Shown here in pieces: positions 12,631 through 24,346 of a stretch of DNA of 64,000 nt; the first letter of the stretch is position 1, and every line of letters starts with the position of its first letter. The notes beneath the pieces were generated by a model. The model was not told the origin of the DNA and made no database searches. It saw only the letters and a list, made by a program, of their open reading frames with translations. Source of the DNA: Poecilobothrus nobilitatus (lineage: Eukaryota; Arthropoda; Insecta; Diptera; Dolichopodidae); contig OX352773.1 in NCBI GenBank assembly GCA_947095535.1, forward strand, positions 40,135,398 to 40,199,397, written 5' to 3'. Made by a program: the position numbers and the translations under genes.

Positions 12631-14211
12631 TTTTTTATACCCGTACGATAGGATCGGGTATAATAAAATTACTCCTCCGTTTGTAACACCTCGAAATAAG
12701 CGAGCTAGATATACCTTCAAAGGTATGGATCGGATCAGAAAAAAATTCTAAGACTTTTGAGCCATGTCCGTCCGTCCGTCCGTCCGTCAGCACGCTAACT
12801 CAAAAACTAAGAAAGCTAGAATCTTGAAATTTACACAAAATATTTTGGGAGTAATTTGTAGGTTCCCTATTTTTTTTGGTTGAGTTTGGACCAAGCCTTA
12901 GGGTAGCTCTCGAACACCTAACTTTTAGATCCCCACATTTTTTTTGCAATAGAGCTATGAAATTATAACTACTGATAGATCTCATAAAAATATTAATTTT
13001 ATTTTTAATAACTTTTTTTTGTAGCCCCACCCGTTACGGAGCTACAGCTTTACGGAGCTACAAAGGTTCAAAAAAGCTCTATATTTAAATTGTTATAGCA
13101 CAAGTTGTATAAGGTATATCTTCATTGTGAAAACGCCAAACTATTACTACTTTTATTAGCTTTAAAAGTATATATACAATAAATATATATTTGTGGCATA
13201 CGGTGTCTTAATTTACCGTTATGCGAAACTAAAATTTTGCAAAATCCTTTAACCCTTCTATCTTCTGAACGGGTTAAGTTGGAAACTTGAAATTTTGACA
13301 GAAGTTAGATCTTTGAAAATAAGTGTGAGTTATTTCAGAAATTTTTTTTTATCACCCCCCGTTTAGGAGCTGTAAGGAGTCAAAAACTGAAAATTTCCTA
13401 TTTTTAAACACCTGTAACTTGAACACCTGTTAAAATTTTTTTGAAGTAATACACAAAAATTAAAGCTTCGACATCATACTCTTATTTCTGTTAACAACTT
13501 TTTTTAATAATATAGGGTTACTTTATAATTGACGAAAGTGTTACTTGATTTTTTCAAATTTTCTAACAAATTTCTTTAAAACGAATTTTTTCCATTTTGT
13601 TTTACTCGATAATTTGAAATTGTTGAGGATATAATGCGTAGTACATAAAAATGCAAATAAATAAACAACATAACGGTTGCTTGAAGAATTTTTATTTATA
13701 TGATATTAATATATATACATACGTATATAATATCATGTTTATTTACATATTGTATATGTCACTAGTGAATGAATGATAAGAGTATAGATGTATATTACAT
13801 AGCGCCGTATTTACATACATATATGTATTTTATTGTACTTATAAGAAATTATTCTGTCAATGGAATATTTAAATATAATATAATATAATATATTATTTTG
13901 TACTAAGTAAATTTAATATACATTTACCGCTTAGTATTAAATGGTACTATAGAATATTTGAAAAAGTTTTGGATTGATAATCATTATGTGAAAGGTTAGA
14001 ATCTGCTTTTGAAGAATGTACATATAAACATATAGTTTGAATATATGTACAACCCATAGTTCTAGAAATTATAAAATTCACCCAAATTATTTTAAAATAA
14101 TAAAATATTAAAAAAATAATATTGTGAGCAGAGTGACAGGCTGTTAACATACTAACGGTTCGTACGGGTATCTAAGAGTTGACAAAGGCAACTGTATTCT
14201 TCCTCGTTTTT
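12631..14211 (+). mobile_element. DINE-1/INE-1-like non-autonomous Helentron, copy A
   Basis: The left end is TTTTTATACCCG...CGGGTATAATAAAATT, with an 8-bp stem (12636-12643 with 12655-12662). About 130 bp inside is GAGCCATGTCCGTCC followed by a (GTCC)n tract. The right end reads GTACGGGTATCTAAGAGTTG at 14162 and then TTCTTCCTCGTTTTT. Drosophila DINE-1/INE-1 elements share this order: a TATACCCG hairpin end, a CCATGTCCGTC GTCY microsatellite core, and a GGGTATCTGATAG...TCTTGTTTT end. The interior holds related modules around CCCGTTACGGAGCTAC (13029) and CCGTTTAGGAGCTGTA (13358). There is no open frame, as expected for elements mobilised in trans by rolling-circle (Helitron-type) machinery. 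Three related copies occur at 32.7, 40.5 and 52.8 kb. The naming rests on architecture, not on a database search. Confidence 0.75.
12766..12788. repeat. (GTCC)n proto-microsatellite inside copy A
   Basis: The GTCC unit is repeated almost six times immediately after GAGCCAT. A GTCY tract at this place is a hallmark of dipteran mini-me/DINE-1 elements. The same place in copy D keeps only a degenerate GTCCGTTCATTCATC...GTCTATC version. Confidence 0.88.
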
Positions 14212-15946
14212 ATATTGAAATTATTCAGCGCACAAATTTTTAGAGCTGAAGTTTGCTGAATAAATTAGTTTAGATCACATAACTGTGATACTTATGACCT
14301 ATAAATTGAAAAATTATACTACTTTTTCTGCCTGATTATGTCTGTTCTATATTTTTGAATCTGTATAGTACTTTCTTGATTTCAAATAATTATATACGAT
14401 TTTAACTTTAAAATAATGTTAAACAATTTAAGAAAATGACTTTTTTAATCAATTATTTAAAAAATGTCAACCTAAATTCCATATCATATTATACGTATGT
14501 ACATACACATTTATGCAATTAGGTAACCACTATGATTCTTTTATATAAATTTAAAATGTTGATTATGTACATACCTACATACCTACTAAAGCACCAACAT
14601 ATAAAAATGGTTTCAATAATTTTGATTGACATTTATAGAAAAAAAAAACAAAAATCACACTCTTGAAGTCCCAATTTTTAATTTTTGATCCTTTTTTTTT
14701 ATTATTATTTTTAACTTTTTATCAAAAGATACGTGTTATTCTTTTTTTTTTTTTTTAAACAAGTGAAAACTCAATTCTCTTATGTAATAAAATAAGGTTA
14801 TGTACGTGTGAAAGCCCTTGTTTAAAAAAAAAATCTGTATACATTTTTATTTATACTCGTAAACACGCATATAATTGTGTTATGTATGTATTGTGAAATA
14901 CAGGTGAGACAGGTATTGATTGATATATAATATATATATATATATATGTATATATTGTATAGTCTGACAGCTTTATTAATTTCATAGGTCTAGATATATA
15001 CTTAATATAAAATGTAATACGCAATCATTCATCAATTTTTTGTGTTTTTTTCAATTCGGTTCAGTTTCAGTTTAGTCAAGTTTCAATTGTATATGAATTT
15101 GACATTTTTAATAAAACAAAGAAAAATAGTAAAATTAAAAAAAAAAAATAAAAATCAATCTTTTTCAATTAATAAAAAATACTAAGAATATGAAAAAAAA
15201 AAAATATATTTACAATGAAATCAATAATATCACGTGCAATAATTTAAATGGTTTTCTTTTATAAAATAAAAATGTGAGTTATTAAGTCATAACTCATAAA
15301 ATACGAGTGTAAGACAAAGAAAGAAAATATATGAAAAGAGTGAAAAGAAACACGTAAATATAAGAGTTACCTAATGATAGAAAAAAAAAGAAAAATAATA
15401 TTTTTTTTATTAAAGCATAAAAAAAAAACCAAAACTGAAAAATAAAAAAAAATAAATCATTCTTCTTGACAGGTGCTCGTCTGACTGAAGTCATTTCATT
15501 TCATCAATAATAATCATAATAATAATATGAAATATTGTCCTTCAATATTCATAAAATTTTTATTTTTTTATTTTTTTTTTTGTGATCATAGGAAGTATTG
15601 CAATACTAATAAATAATTGATGTAAAATTAAAGAAAAACTATAGATTTATTGAAATTATGTGGTGTACATTTTAAATTACCAGTTGGTTGAAGAAATATT
15701 AAATTAGAAAAGATTGTAACCGTATAGCCATGCAAAAAAATGCAAAAATGAATATATTGTTAAGACCTGGAAAGTTAAGTATTCACAAAATTCAAAAATA
15801 TTAGAAATTGAAATTTTTCAAGATAGGTGTTTTTGTCATTATATAACAAAAATGGATTACATAGTTTTCAGTGAATGGAACATAAGGTCATATGCAGAAA
15901 ATAAAATGATCCTTTGAAGATTATTTCGAAAATTGAGAAATACGAT
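14212..15946. other. A/T-rich non-coding DNA
   Basis: Only A/T-rich sequence, a TA microsatellite near 14930-14947 and poly-A tracts are visible. Short frames in both directions are low complexity. At 14223-14262 several TTCAGC/GCTGAA motifs cluster (see findings). Confidence 0.7.
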
Positions 15947-16093
15947 AAAAATCTTACTCTTTCAAGCAGGTTTAGTATTTATTTTTGTGTCTTTTGAAGA
16001 CTTCTAACTCCCTGAGAATAAAAATCTTACATTATCAAGCAGGTTTACTATTTATTCTTGTGTCTTTTGAAAACTCCTTAAGTCCCTGAGGAA
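15947..16093. repeat. 74-bp imperfect tandem duplication
   Basis: Unit 1 starts at AAAATCTTAC (15947) and unit 2 at the same string at 16021. Both contain CAAGCAGGTTTA, TGTGTCTTTTGAA and CTCCTTAAG/TTCTAACTC followed by CCCTGAG. Differences are scattered substitutions, so the duplication is not recent. No reading frame is preserved across both units. Confidence 0.82.
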
Positions 16094-16546
16094 AGAAAAT
16101 ACTTTGATATATCATACATGGGAGTGAAATCTAGTTTGTAATAATGTCCAACAACACCTCGGGATGAAGGTTTATTCTTGCACGAAGTAAATTCAATTAA
16201 CAGAACATGGAAGAAAGAATAAAAAAATTATTCCAAACAGAATATGTGAGTCAAATTCAAAATCAAAAATTCAATGTTTCCATGCATAAAGTACAGAATA
16301 AGAAAATTAATCGATTCCGTCAGTACGACATCAATAGTGTATGCAATTGTTGTATAATGTATTGTACTTGATCAAATTAAGGATCTAATATTTTGTATTG
16401 AATTTAACAGGAAACCTAACAGGATATCATTCAGCAATTTTTTACTCTATTAATGCTACATATAGTAACAGAATCATCTTAAAATGTTTCGCTTGATAAA
16501 AGAGAGAAAAAATAATAAGGGTAGCGGATCACAATATTGCACGCCA

Positions 16547-16905
16547 AAATCTTACTTTTTTTTATCTTGCATTACAAAATCTATCTTTCTAAAATCTTGC
16601 ATTACAAAATCTTGCATTACAAAATCTTACACCGACAAAATCTTGCAAAATATTTTTAAAAGAATAGATTGTGGCCTAAAGTATGTATAAACAAATAGTT
16701 AAGGAGGATTTTAAAGTTGGATTCAAAATCATGGTTATGAGGGATTTTAGAGTTGGATTCAAAAGCAGGTTTGCCACTTTTTCCAGAATATTTATATATA
16801 AGAATATGTGACATTCTGAATTACATGCAAGATTTTGATCTAGTAGATTTTGGAAAAAAGATTTTATTTTGTGTGCAAGATTTTGTTGCATTAGATTTTG
16901 ACGTA
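16547..16905. repeat. Inverted clusters of AAAATCTTGCATTAC repeats
   Basis: Between 16547 and 16650 the motif AAAATCTTGCATTAC and variants occurs about six times on the plus strand. Between 16824 and 16902 the reverse complement (GCAAGATTTTG, GTAGATTTTGG, GTGCAAGATTTTGTTGCA) occurs about five times. The two clusters face each other across two copies of another repeat unit (16703-16800). The frames overlapping this area (for example SCITKS repeats) are by-products of the 15-bp periodicity. The arrangement could fold into an imperfect hairpin. The origin is unknown. Confidence 0.65.
16703..16800 (+). repeat. Degenerate minisatellite unit, pair 1
   Basis: Two adjacent units share GGATTTTxxAGTTGGATTCAA: one starts near 16706, the other at 16742. 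The second continues into GCCACTTTTTCCAGAATATT. The same composite unit recurs about 1.1 kb downstream at 17856-18000. It is non-coding. Confidence 0.7.
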
Positions 16906-17855
16906 AAAGATAATGTAACAAACCCTAAGTTTAAAATATTTTATGTCAATTTTTGACTAGAGCAATTTAAAATTTTGTTTTTATTTTATTTTTTTTTTTG
17001 TCAATTTTTTAATAAAGTTGACATGCGACTAATGATTGATGTTAAGCGTATATTTTTCTTTAACTTAATTACAGGATATGAATTATTATTATAAATTATA
17101 AAAAAAAAAAATTAAAAATCAAGTACCTACTTTAAAATGTTTAAAATTTTTAAAAAACATTTTTATTTGATTCAAATATTTGACACGTTTTTCATATAAC
17201 ATTGAATGGACATTAAATTGTGATATCATCTGCTAAAACAAAAACTGCCCAAAAACTAAAGTTTTTAAGTTTTTATTATGGAACATTATATTTTCCAAAC
17301 CTCTTTTTGGGTCTTTATGACATTAAAAAATATTCCATAAAATTAAAATTTTTTTTTTATTTCGATTTGTGTTGTATATCGAATGAAACGAATCGTTAAA
17401 GTACTATAAAAAATGTCCTTTAGTTTTTATTGTATATATACAAACATACTTACATTTTTTAATGAAATAAATTGAAAACTTATGATTTGAAATGTGTCAC
17501 TTACCTGAAAAGAACAAAAAAAAGAAATTTAAAATTAATATAATTTATATAAATAAAATGAGAATATAAAATTAAAATCATTGTTGTAGATATGAACCAG
17601 TCTTTTTGGCAAAAAGGAAAATGTTGAAAGGCTGGTAGTTAAAAAAAAAATGTCTAATTTCTGTTCAATGTTGGAGCAGATTTATTTACAAATATAAATA
17701 AAGATCTTTACAAATATAAATTTTAATCCCACACAAATTTTTAAGCTAAAAAATGTAAGAGTTTCAAAAATATGTTTAACGAGGGTTTGCAGGCGACAAC
17801 CTTCACGGTTATAAGTGATTTGTTGTTGAAATGTATATGTAACCAAAATAATTAG

Positions 17856-18000
17856 AAGGAGTTTTCAGAATTGGATTCAAAATAAGAGTCGCTTTTTCCA
17901 GAATATTTATACACGTGTATATGCGACTCCAAATTAAGAGGATTTATGAAGTTGGTTGCAAAATAAGGTTTACATTTTTTTCCAGAATTTATTATATAAT
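17856..18000 (+). repeat. Degenerate minisatellite unit, pair 2
   Basis: Two further units of the repeat seen at 16703-16800 lie here, starting at about 17856 and 17938, about 82 bp apart. Each reads roughly AGGAxTTTxxxAxTTGGxTxC, then AAAATAAG, then TTTTTTCCAGAAT. Between the pairs lies unremarkable A/T-rich DNA. The pattern suggests an 80-bp unit that was duplicated as a pair and then dispersed locally. Confidence 0.65.
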
Positions 18001-20129
18001 ATATGTATTTTATTTCGAATAAATGTAATATATTTTTTAGATGTTTTTTATTCAAGACTTTTTTGGAGAGGTTCCCCCAAGTAGTATGGGAATCCCAAAT
18101 GGGAATTTCGTACCCAATCCATTATTTTTAATATGAAAAATAGGTAAGTAAAATTAAAAAAAAAAAATGTTTATAAATCCATATTTTTGTTTTAGCATTT
18201 TTTTTTCAACATTTTTCTTTTACAATAAATCGTCACATTCCCATGGTAGATACCTGATATGAAAGTTTAAAAAAAAGGTAGAAGAAAAAGGTGTACTTAT
18301 TCTTACAAAACTTTTAAATTACTCTTAAATTTTTTTTTTAATATTTAAAATTACATACATCTGATCACATACACAGATCTGTATAGTGTTTATAGTGGCA
18401 GTTCATTTTCGGTATAAATTATTCGGTTATCGATATGCTTCTAGATGCATATATCTGAATCGAAGAAAAGCTCAGCAGTTTTTGTGTATATGTTTCCAAG
18501 AGATTCTTTTTCTTTAGGCGGCACAATAATTTCTTAGAATGCCATATTTTTAGCTTCAACTTTTTATGGCTCATTCCTCATGTAAATTTTTGAAAAAATT
18601 TTGAATATTTATAACATTTATATTTATTCTTAAAACATTTTTAGGAGTAAAATAACATACTTACGTATATCAAAATAATTAATATTCATAATTTATGATT
18701 CATTGATTTTTTTAAAATAAAATAAAATTATAATGATTTTTGTGAATTCAGCCATTTATTACTACCTCCATTTAAAAAATACTTCTCTTGTATACAAATT
18801 ATAAATGTCAATGTACTAAGTATTAAAAAAAAACCATTAAAAATATGTTTACCAATTCAATTAAAGATATAGAATAAAAAAAAAAAAAATGGGGTTAGAA
18901 TAAAAAAAAAATTAAATCAATAACAGAATATAAGAAGTTCATCAGCCCCTTTTAAGCATCAACACAATTTGAATATATACTTACTTATAGAATATAGTAA
19001 AAAAAAAAAAAACAAAAAAAAAGTATGTTAATATAAATTTTAAATATTGTTTATTTTTAAATTTAGCATTTAATATTAAAAAGAAAAAAAAAGTTATTAC
19101 AAAGCAGAAAAACAAACAAAAGTTCGTTGAAAAAGTAACAGATTCACTCCTACCTCCCTATTAAAGTGTTTTATAAACCACAATGAAAAATCAATTCGGA
19201 TGAAAATAGAAAATGATTACAAAAAACTTAATAGAAATAATAATAGGTTAGCAAAATTTTTTATCTCTTAGTTTTTCGTTTTTTTTTTTTTCGAGTATTT
19301 TCCAAAAAAAAAAAAGGAGTCTGTATTAAAATTCATTGCGATCAGCTCAAGGAAAAAAACAAAATTTTTATTTTAATCAATAATATGAAATTTTCTGAAT
19401 CCTAAACGAATGTTTGCTTAACAAAAAAAAAAAAAAAAAAAAATTCGTTTAATTTTTTATTTTATTTCTCAACTACATTAGACTGCAAAATATTAGCACT
19501 GACTTTTCTCTGTTTTAAACTTTTGACTAAAAGACTTATTTTATTAGTATCATTTTTTGATTCATTTTTAAAACAGTCATTAATTTGTTAACCACATCGA
19601 ATTCAAAATATTAGACTTACCAGATTCTATTTTTAGAAAAAAGAGCTTTACCAGAAGCTTTTTGAACCCGAACTTAATGTTAAGATTTTAATAAAAGTCC
19701 GCATTTTATAAATATTGATTCATTTCTAAATCAATAATTACACAAATAATCCAATAATGTCGAAAGTCTATATTCAATTATGTCAGTAATAAGAAGCGAG
19801 AATTGATTTTTAAACGTAATGAAGGACATTAAAAAAGTTTGTAGAATGAAAAGTCAAATTAGAACAATATTAGAAGAGGAAAAATTCTTTAACAAACATA
19901 GAAAAATTGTATTCAGATGAACAATGCAATTTTCAGTAAATTTTTTGAAATTCATTCAATAAAGAAAATTTTAAAGCCATATTTAACAACTTTAGCTTTT
20001 AATTTGTTTTCTTTTTTAAAGGAAAATAAGAAACGAAAGACCCGAACTATTTGGAAAAAGAGCAAAGTTTCGTCCATAAAAAAACCAGTTTGAAAATCTA
20101 AAGTCAGTTTCAGTTAAAATTAAAAAAAA
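18001..20129. other. A/T-rich non-coding DNA
   Basis: I see no gene, transposon end or RNA here. It is A/T-rich DNA with long poly-A tracts around 18880-19020 and 19423-19443. A slightly G/C-richer patch near 18065-18115 (GGTTCCCCCAAGTAG) has no recognisable identity. Confidence 0.7.
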
Positions 20130-20340
20130 AATGATATCGCTTTGATAATAGACGAGGAAACGGCTCTTTGTCTTCTTTGCACATGCCCAGCTAAAAGAAA
20201 CAACAATTTGGGACAATATCTCTTCAACAACCTAGGCGATCTAGAAGGTAAAAATGTAAAGAGCATTTTTCACTTGGCAATAATGGACCAAATACGGTCT
20301 AAAAGTGTACCTTTCCGGCAGTCACTTTAACCTAACCTAA
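20130..20340 (+). pseudogene. Non-LTR retrotransposon polyprotein, extreme C-terminus
   Basis: A plus-strand frame ending at 20330 reads DEETALCLLCTCPAKRNN, then LFNNLGDLEGKNVKSIFH. This fits the C-terminal C-x-C-x-x-ET-x-H-x-L-C-x-CPA-x-x-R block followed by an LG...LF..L.DL...I..F tail. That block lies after the RNase H or reverse transcriptase region in many insect I/Jockey/R1-type elements. The expected His of ETxxHxLC is Cys here, so the zinc-binding motif is damaged. Just after the stop comes CCTAACCTAAC (20331-20341), a short repeat tail often found at the 3' end of such elements. Everything upstream is unreadable, so the copy is 5'-truncated or decayed. The exact clade cannot be set from this fragment. 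Confidence 0.6.
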
Positions 20341-23223
20341 CTTGATAATAATTTACTTATCGTCTCCAAAAGAAGACAATACATATACCAAATCTCAGTA
20401 CATACATTTTTTTTTAGATGATTAAATTAAACATTTTAAAAATCTAGTTTTACAGCTTAAAACTAAAACAAATCCGAGAATTTGCTGCTTTTATTTCAGA
20501 GACAAGTGTACATCTAGTTTCAAAAAAAAAAAAAAAAACCAAACCATAGCAAAATCAATCTAATGTTTACCTTTTATAAAGTTTATATCCGTAAAAATGC
20601 TATAATAAAAAAAAAAAAAACTCTAAAAAATCCTAAAGATACGAATAAAACTTTTCAAATTGATCGGGTCGTAATCATAATATAGAATACATTTTTAGGG
20701 AAGCACAAATAACACAATAATAATATAAACAAAAAAAAAAAACAAAAATAAATAAAACGGATAAAGTCACAAGTTTGATTATAAATAAAATGGAAATGAA
20801 GGGTTCCTATATAGACATACCTAGATTTGATTCTTCAAATTGTTTTTTTTTTGTAATATAGGAAGGAGTTCAAAATAATAAAACACAAAAATAATAATAA
20901 CAAAATAATAAAGTAGAGAATAAAAAAAAAAAAAAACCATATGTGGCAGGTATTTTAGTTCTCAATCGAATATTAATGAATGCTAAATGTATCCCATATT
21001 CGTTTTTTTTTGCTTTCCTTTCAATTTGTTGTCTCTATACCACTTTTTCCGTTTTTTCTCTTCATTCTCCTCCTCCATCAAAAACTTAAAAAAATTCTTT
21101 TCTTTCTATTTGTAAATTCATAAATGATAATAGGGTTACTATGTATTCTTTCAAATTATTGAAAAAAAAAAAAAAAACAAAAACAAAAAAAAAAAGATAT
21201 TGGTATTCATGCATATATGTATGTATATATATATAGGGGTAGATTTGGTTTTCTGGTAATGTGTGTTAAGTATGTACCTATACGCAAAGAAAAGGATCCA
21301 TATTAAAATTAGAGTAGAAAATTCATTTTGGTTTTTGTGTTTTTTTTTTTTTTTTTTTTTTGTGTTGAATTATTAATTTGGAAATATAATATAAAATTTT
21401 ATTCAGCACTTTTATAAAATATACAAACAAATACATATACACAAACTAATATGAAAAGAAAAGAAAAAAAAGAAAAAAACCTTTTAATTTTCATCATTTG
21501 AGTTTTTGTTTTGTATGTTTTTTTTTGTTACTTATATATAATATATTTAATATATCTTTTAGATATTCATTTAGATTGTTAAGTTAAATAAACTTAAAAA
21601 AAAAAAAAAAAAACGTACTTTAAATTTAATAGTGGTAACATATTTTTTTTTTTTTATAAAATTACTTCAAATTTTAATTTATTTTTTAAAAAAAGATGTG
21701 AGTTCTGAATATAAAATATGAAAAAAAAAAAAAAAATAAAATTAAAACGTTACTTGTATTAACCCAAATAGCACAAAAAAAAAAAATTCAGATACTTTTG
21801 TTTTTTTTTTTTCTTTTTTTATATTCAAATTAAATATTTATATAAAGGAATTTTGCTACAATTATTTTCCTCGGAATAAGTATACATATATTTTAAAAGT
21901 ACTAAAAATAAATATATTAGTATATATATGTACATTATTTTGTTTTTGTTTTAAATCAACCACCTCCATTAGAGAATAACACTAATTAATAGAACTTCTA
22001 AGTTTTTAAGTGAAAAAAAAACTATAAGCATTTTGTTTTTAAGTTCTATTAAATTGTTTTTTTTTTTTTTTGTTTTTTTTTTGTGCAAAAATAATTTTTC
22101 TCCCTTTTTAGAAAATTTATAAAAAAAAAAAATAATATAAAAGTATTAAGATTACATTAAGCTTAAAGGCATCAAATGAAACGTTCTATACATATTTTAT
22201 TTTTTTTTTGTTTTTAGATTTTATATTATTTTTCTTCTATATTTTTTTAATTCTTCTCTTCTATAACAACAAAAAATTCTTAAAGACCTTAAATGCTCCT
22301 CTAAACATACATAATAGTTCAATGTCCCTTTTAAAAAATTTCAAATTAAATGAAGTTAGGATTTTATATACAATTTTTTGTAAAATTTATTTATTTTTTT
22401 TACTTTCATTCTATAATATACAGAGAGAAATAGAAAATAATTTCAATAAAGTTAAAAAAAAAAAAATAAAAACTGATTGAAAGTGAGCTGAATTTATTTA
22501 AATATATTTTAAAATCATTAATTTTTCAAATTTTCAAAATTTATTTATTTATTTATTAAATATAAACTCTGCTGAATAAAATATCGCTTTCAGATCCTGC
22601 TGGCTAAACATCATCATCTAAAGTCTAAACTATGTACTTTCAAATTGCTGAATTCATATCCGTTTATTCTGCCAGATGTTAAAATCTTAAAAAATCATAT
22701 AAATTTAAAAAAAATTGTTTTAATTTTATGTGTGCTTATAAAAAAAAATTGTTAATTGATCTTTCATAAAAGATTTGCTAACTAAATTTATTCTATATAA
22801 ATTTGAATTACGATTAGCGACAAAATCTGAAAATTTATTACGGTTAAGGACAAAAAAAATGATTAGAAATTTAAACGAGCTGTTGATGATTTTCAAAAAA
22901 AAAAATTATTATCTTAGAGTTTTGAAAATAAAAAAAAATTAAATTGAAAGTTATTTTAAATGAAGCGCTGAATGTGAATATAGTATAAATAACTTTTTTT
23001 AGTAAGCTGAATTGCTTAAAAACCATTCAAATTTAGAAATATGAAAAAATAATGAAATTTTTTTTTATTTAAGGCGTTGTTTGTTTTCTTAAGAGAAAGT
23101 TAGAACATAGATCTGAAATTCTGAGCATGTTCTGATTAAAATGAGCTTTCTCTCAGCAGAGCATGGTCAGAGTGTGCTCCAGTTGCTCAAATTTAGATAA
23201 AACACGATTGTAATAACTTTTAT

Positions 23224-23252
23224 TTTATTGACATTTCACAAATGTCAATAAA
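23224..23252. repeat. Perfect 13-bp hairpin
   Basis: TTTATTGACATTT (23224-23236) and AAATGTCAATAAA (23240-23252) are exact reverse complements with a 3-base CAC loop. It is too short for a typical microRNA precursor and could be the centre of a palindromic element. Confidence 0.6.
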
Positions 23253-24314
23253 GAAAGATATATTTTTTTTTTTATATATGTTCAAGTTGAAGTTTTATCA
23301 ACAAATTATTTTATTTTTTTGAAGTTGATTAGAGAAACTTTTAATTTGCTTTTTGATTAAAATAATGAAAAAGATTATTTTGAAAATTATCGTGTAAAAA
23401 TAATAAAAAACAAAGATTATACCGAAGAAGTTGTGCAAAGGCTTTGAGATAAAACATTTAAATAGTACTTTCGACTAACACCTCACGGTTTTTCGAAATT
23501 TTGTAGAATGAAATACACTTAATTTATTTATATATAAAAATTTATTTTGACTTTTCTTTGTTAAACAAACGTCAAAATGCCGTACTTTACATATTTGTTC
23601 TGAGCATGTATATAGACTATAGCGACATCTGAGCATACTCTAATTTAATAAAATAAAACACAAACTACCAGCTGAGTGCACTCAGATCTAAAAAGAAAAA
23701 CAATATTATTATTTTGACACATCATGCTCTGTTCTAATTAACAAAAAAGATGCTCTTAAATATTTTTCATGATGAATTTGATTAATTTTTTATTTTTTTT
23801 TTAAATAATTTTAGTTAAAAATTATCAAATAATTGAAAGTTTACTGTATCTAAATTCTTTTATCTAAAGATATTATATAAAGAAAAACATACAAAAATTG
23901 TAAAAATTTTTGAATTTTTTTTTTTTGTTTCTACTTTAGGATTTTGTTTTACATACAACTATACAGATTATTTTTCTAGCATCAATAAAAAAAATAAAAG
24001 AAGAGAATTAAAAGCATTGTATAAGGAAAATGATAGAAAGAGAAAGAGAAAAATAAAAACATGATAAAAACAAGAAAAGGAAAAATCTTCATATAATGCA
24101 AGTAAGAAATAATGTATGTGTATGTTTGTATATGGATGTACATATATAGAGCAAAAGATTTTTATAACATTTTCTTTTTGCTTTGATGACTTGACTATAA
24201 CAATAAATTGCATAAAGATGAAATTTTTTTTAGTCTATCCTTTTATGCTTTTACAATTTTTACAGTTAAAAAATGAAAGTAAGTAAAAAAAAAAATTAAA
24301 TTTATTAAAGTAAA

Positions 24315-24317
<3 letters not shown>

Positions 24318-24346
<29 letters not shown>
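24318..24346. repeat. (AT)n microsatellite
   Basis: An uninterrupted run of alternating A and T covers this interval. Other TA tracts of similar size lie near 29312-29333, 58335-58359 and 61093-61113. Confidence 0.88.

Noticed and set aside
12800..13030. Minus-strand frame inside the Helentron-like copy A
   Set aside because: It falls within a non-coding mobile element whose relatives are not open here, and it has no motif of Rep or helicase proteins.
16484..16956. Frames with SCITKS-like peptide repeats on one strand and NLxxQNL on the other
   Set aside because: The periodicity comes from the 15-bp DNA repeat (five codons per unit). It is not evidence of a repeat protein.
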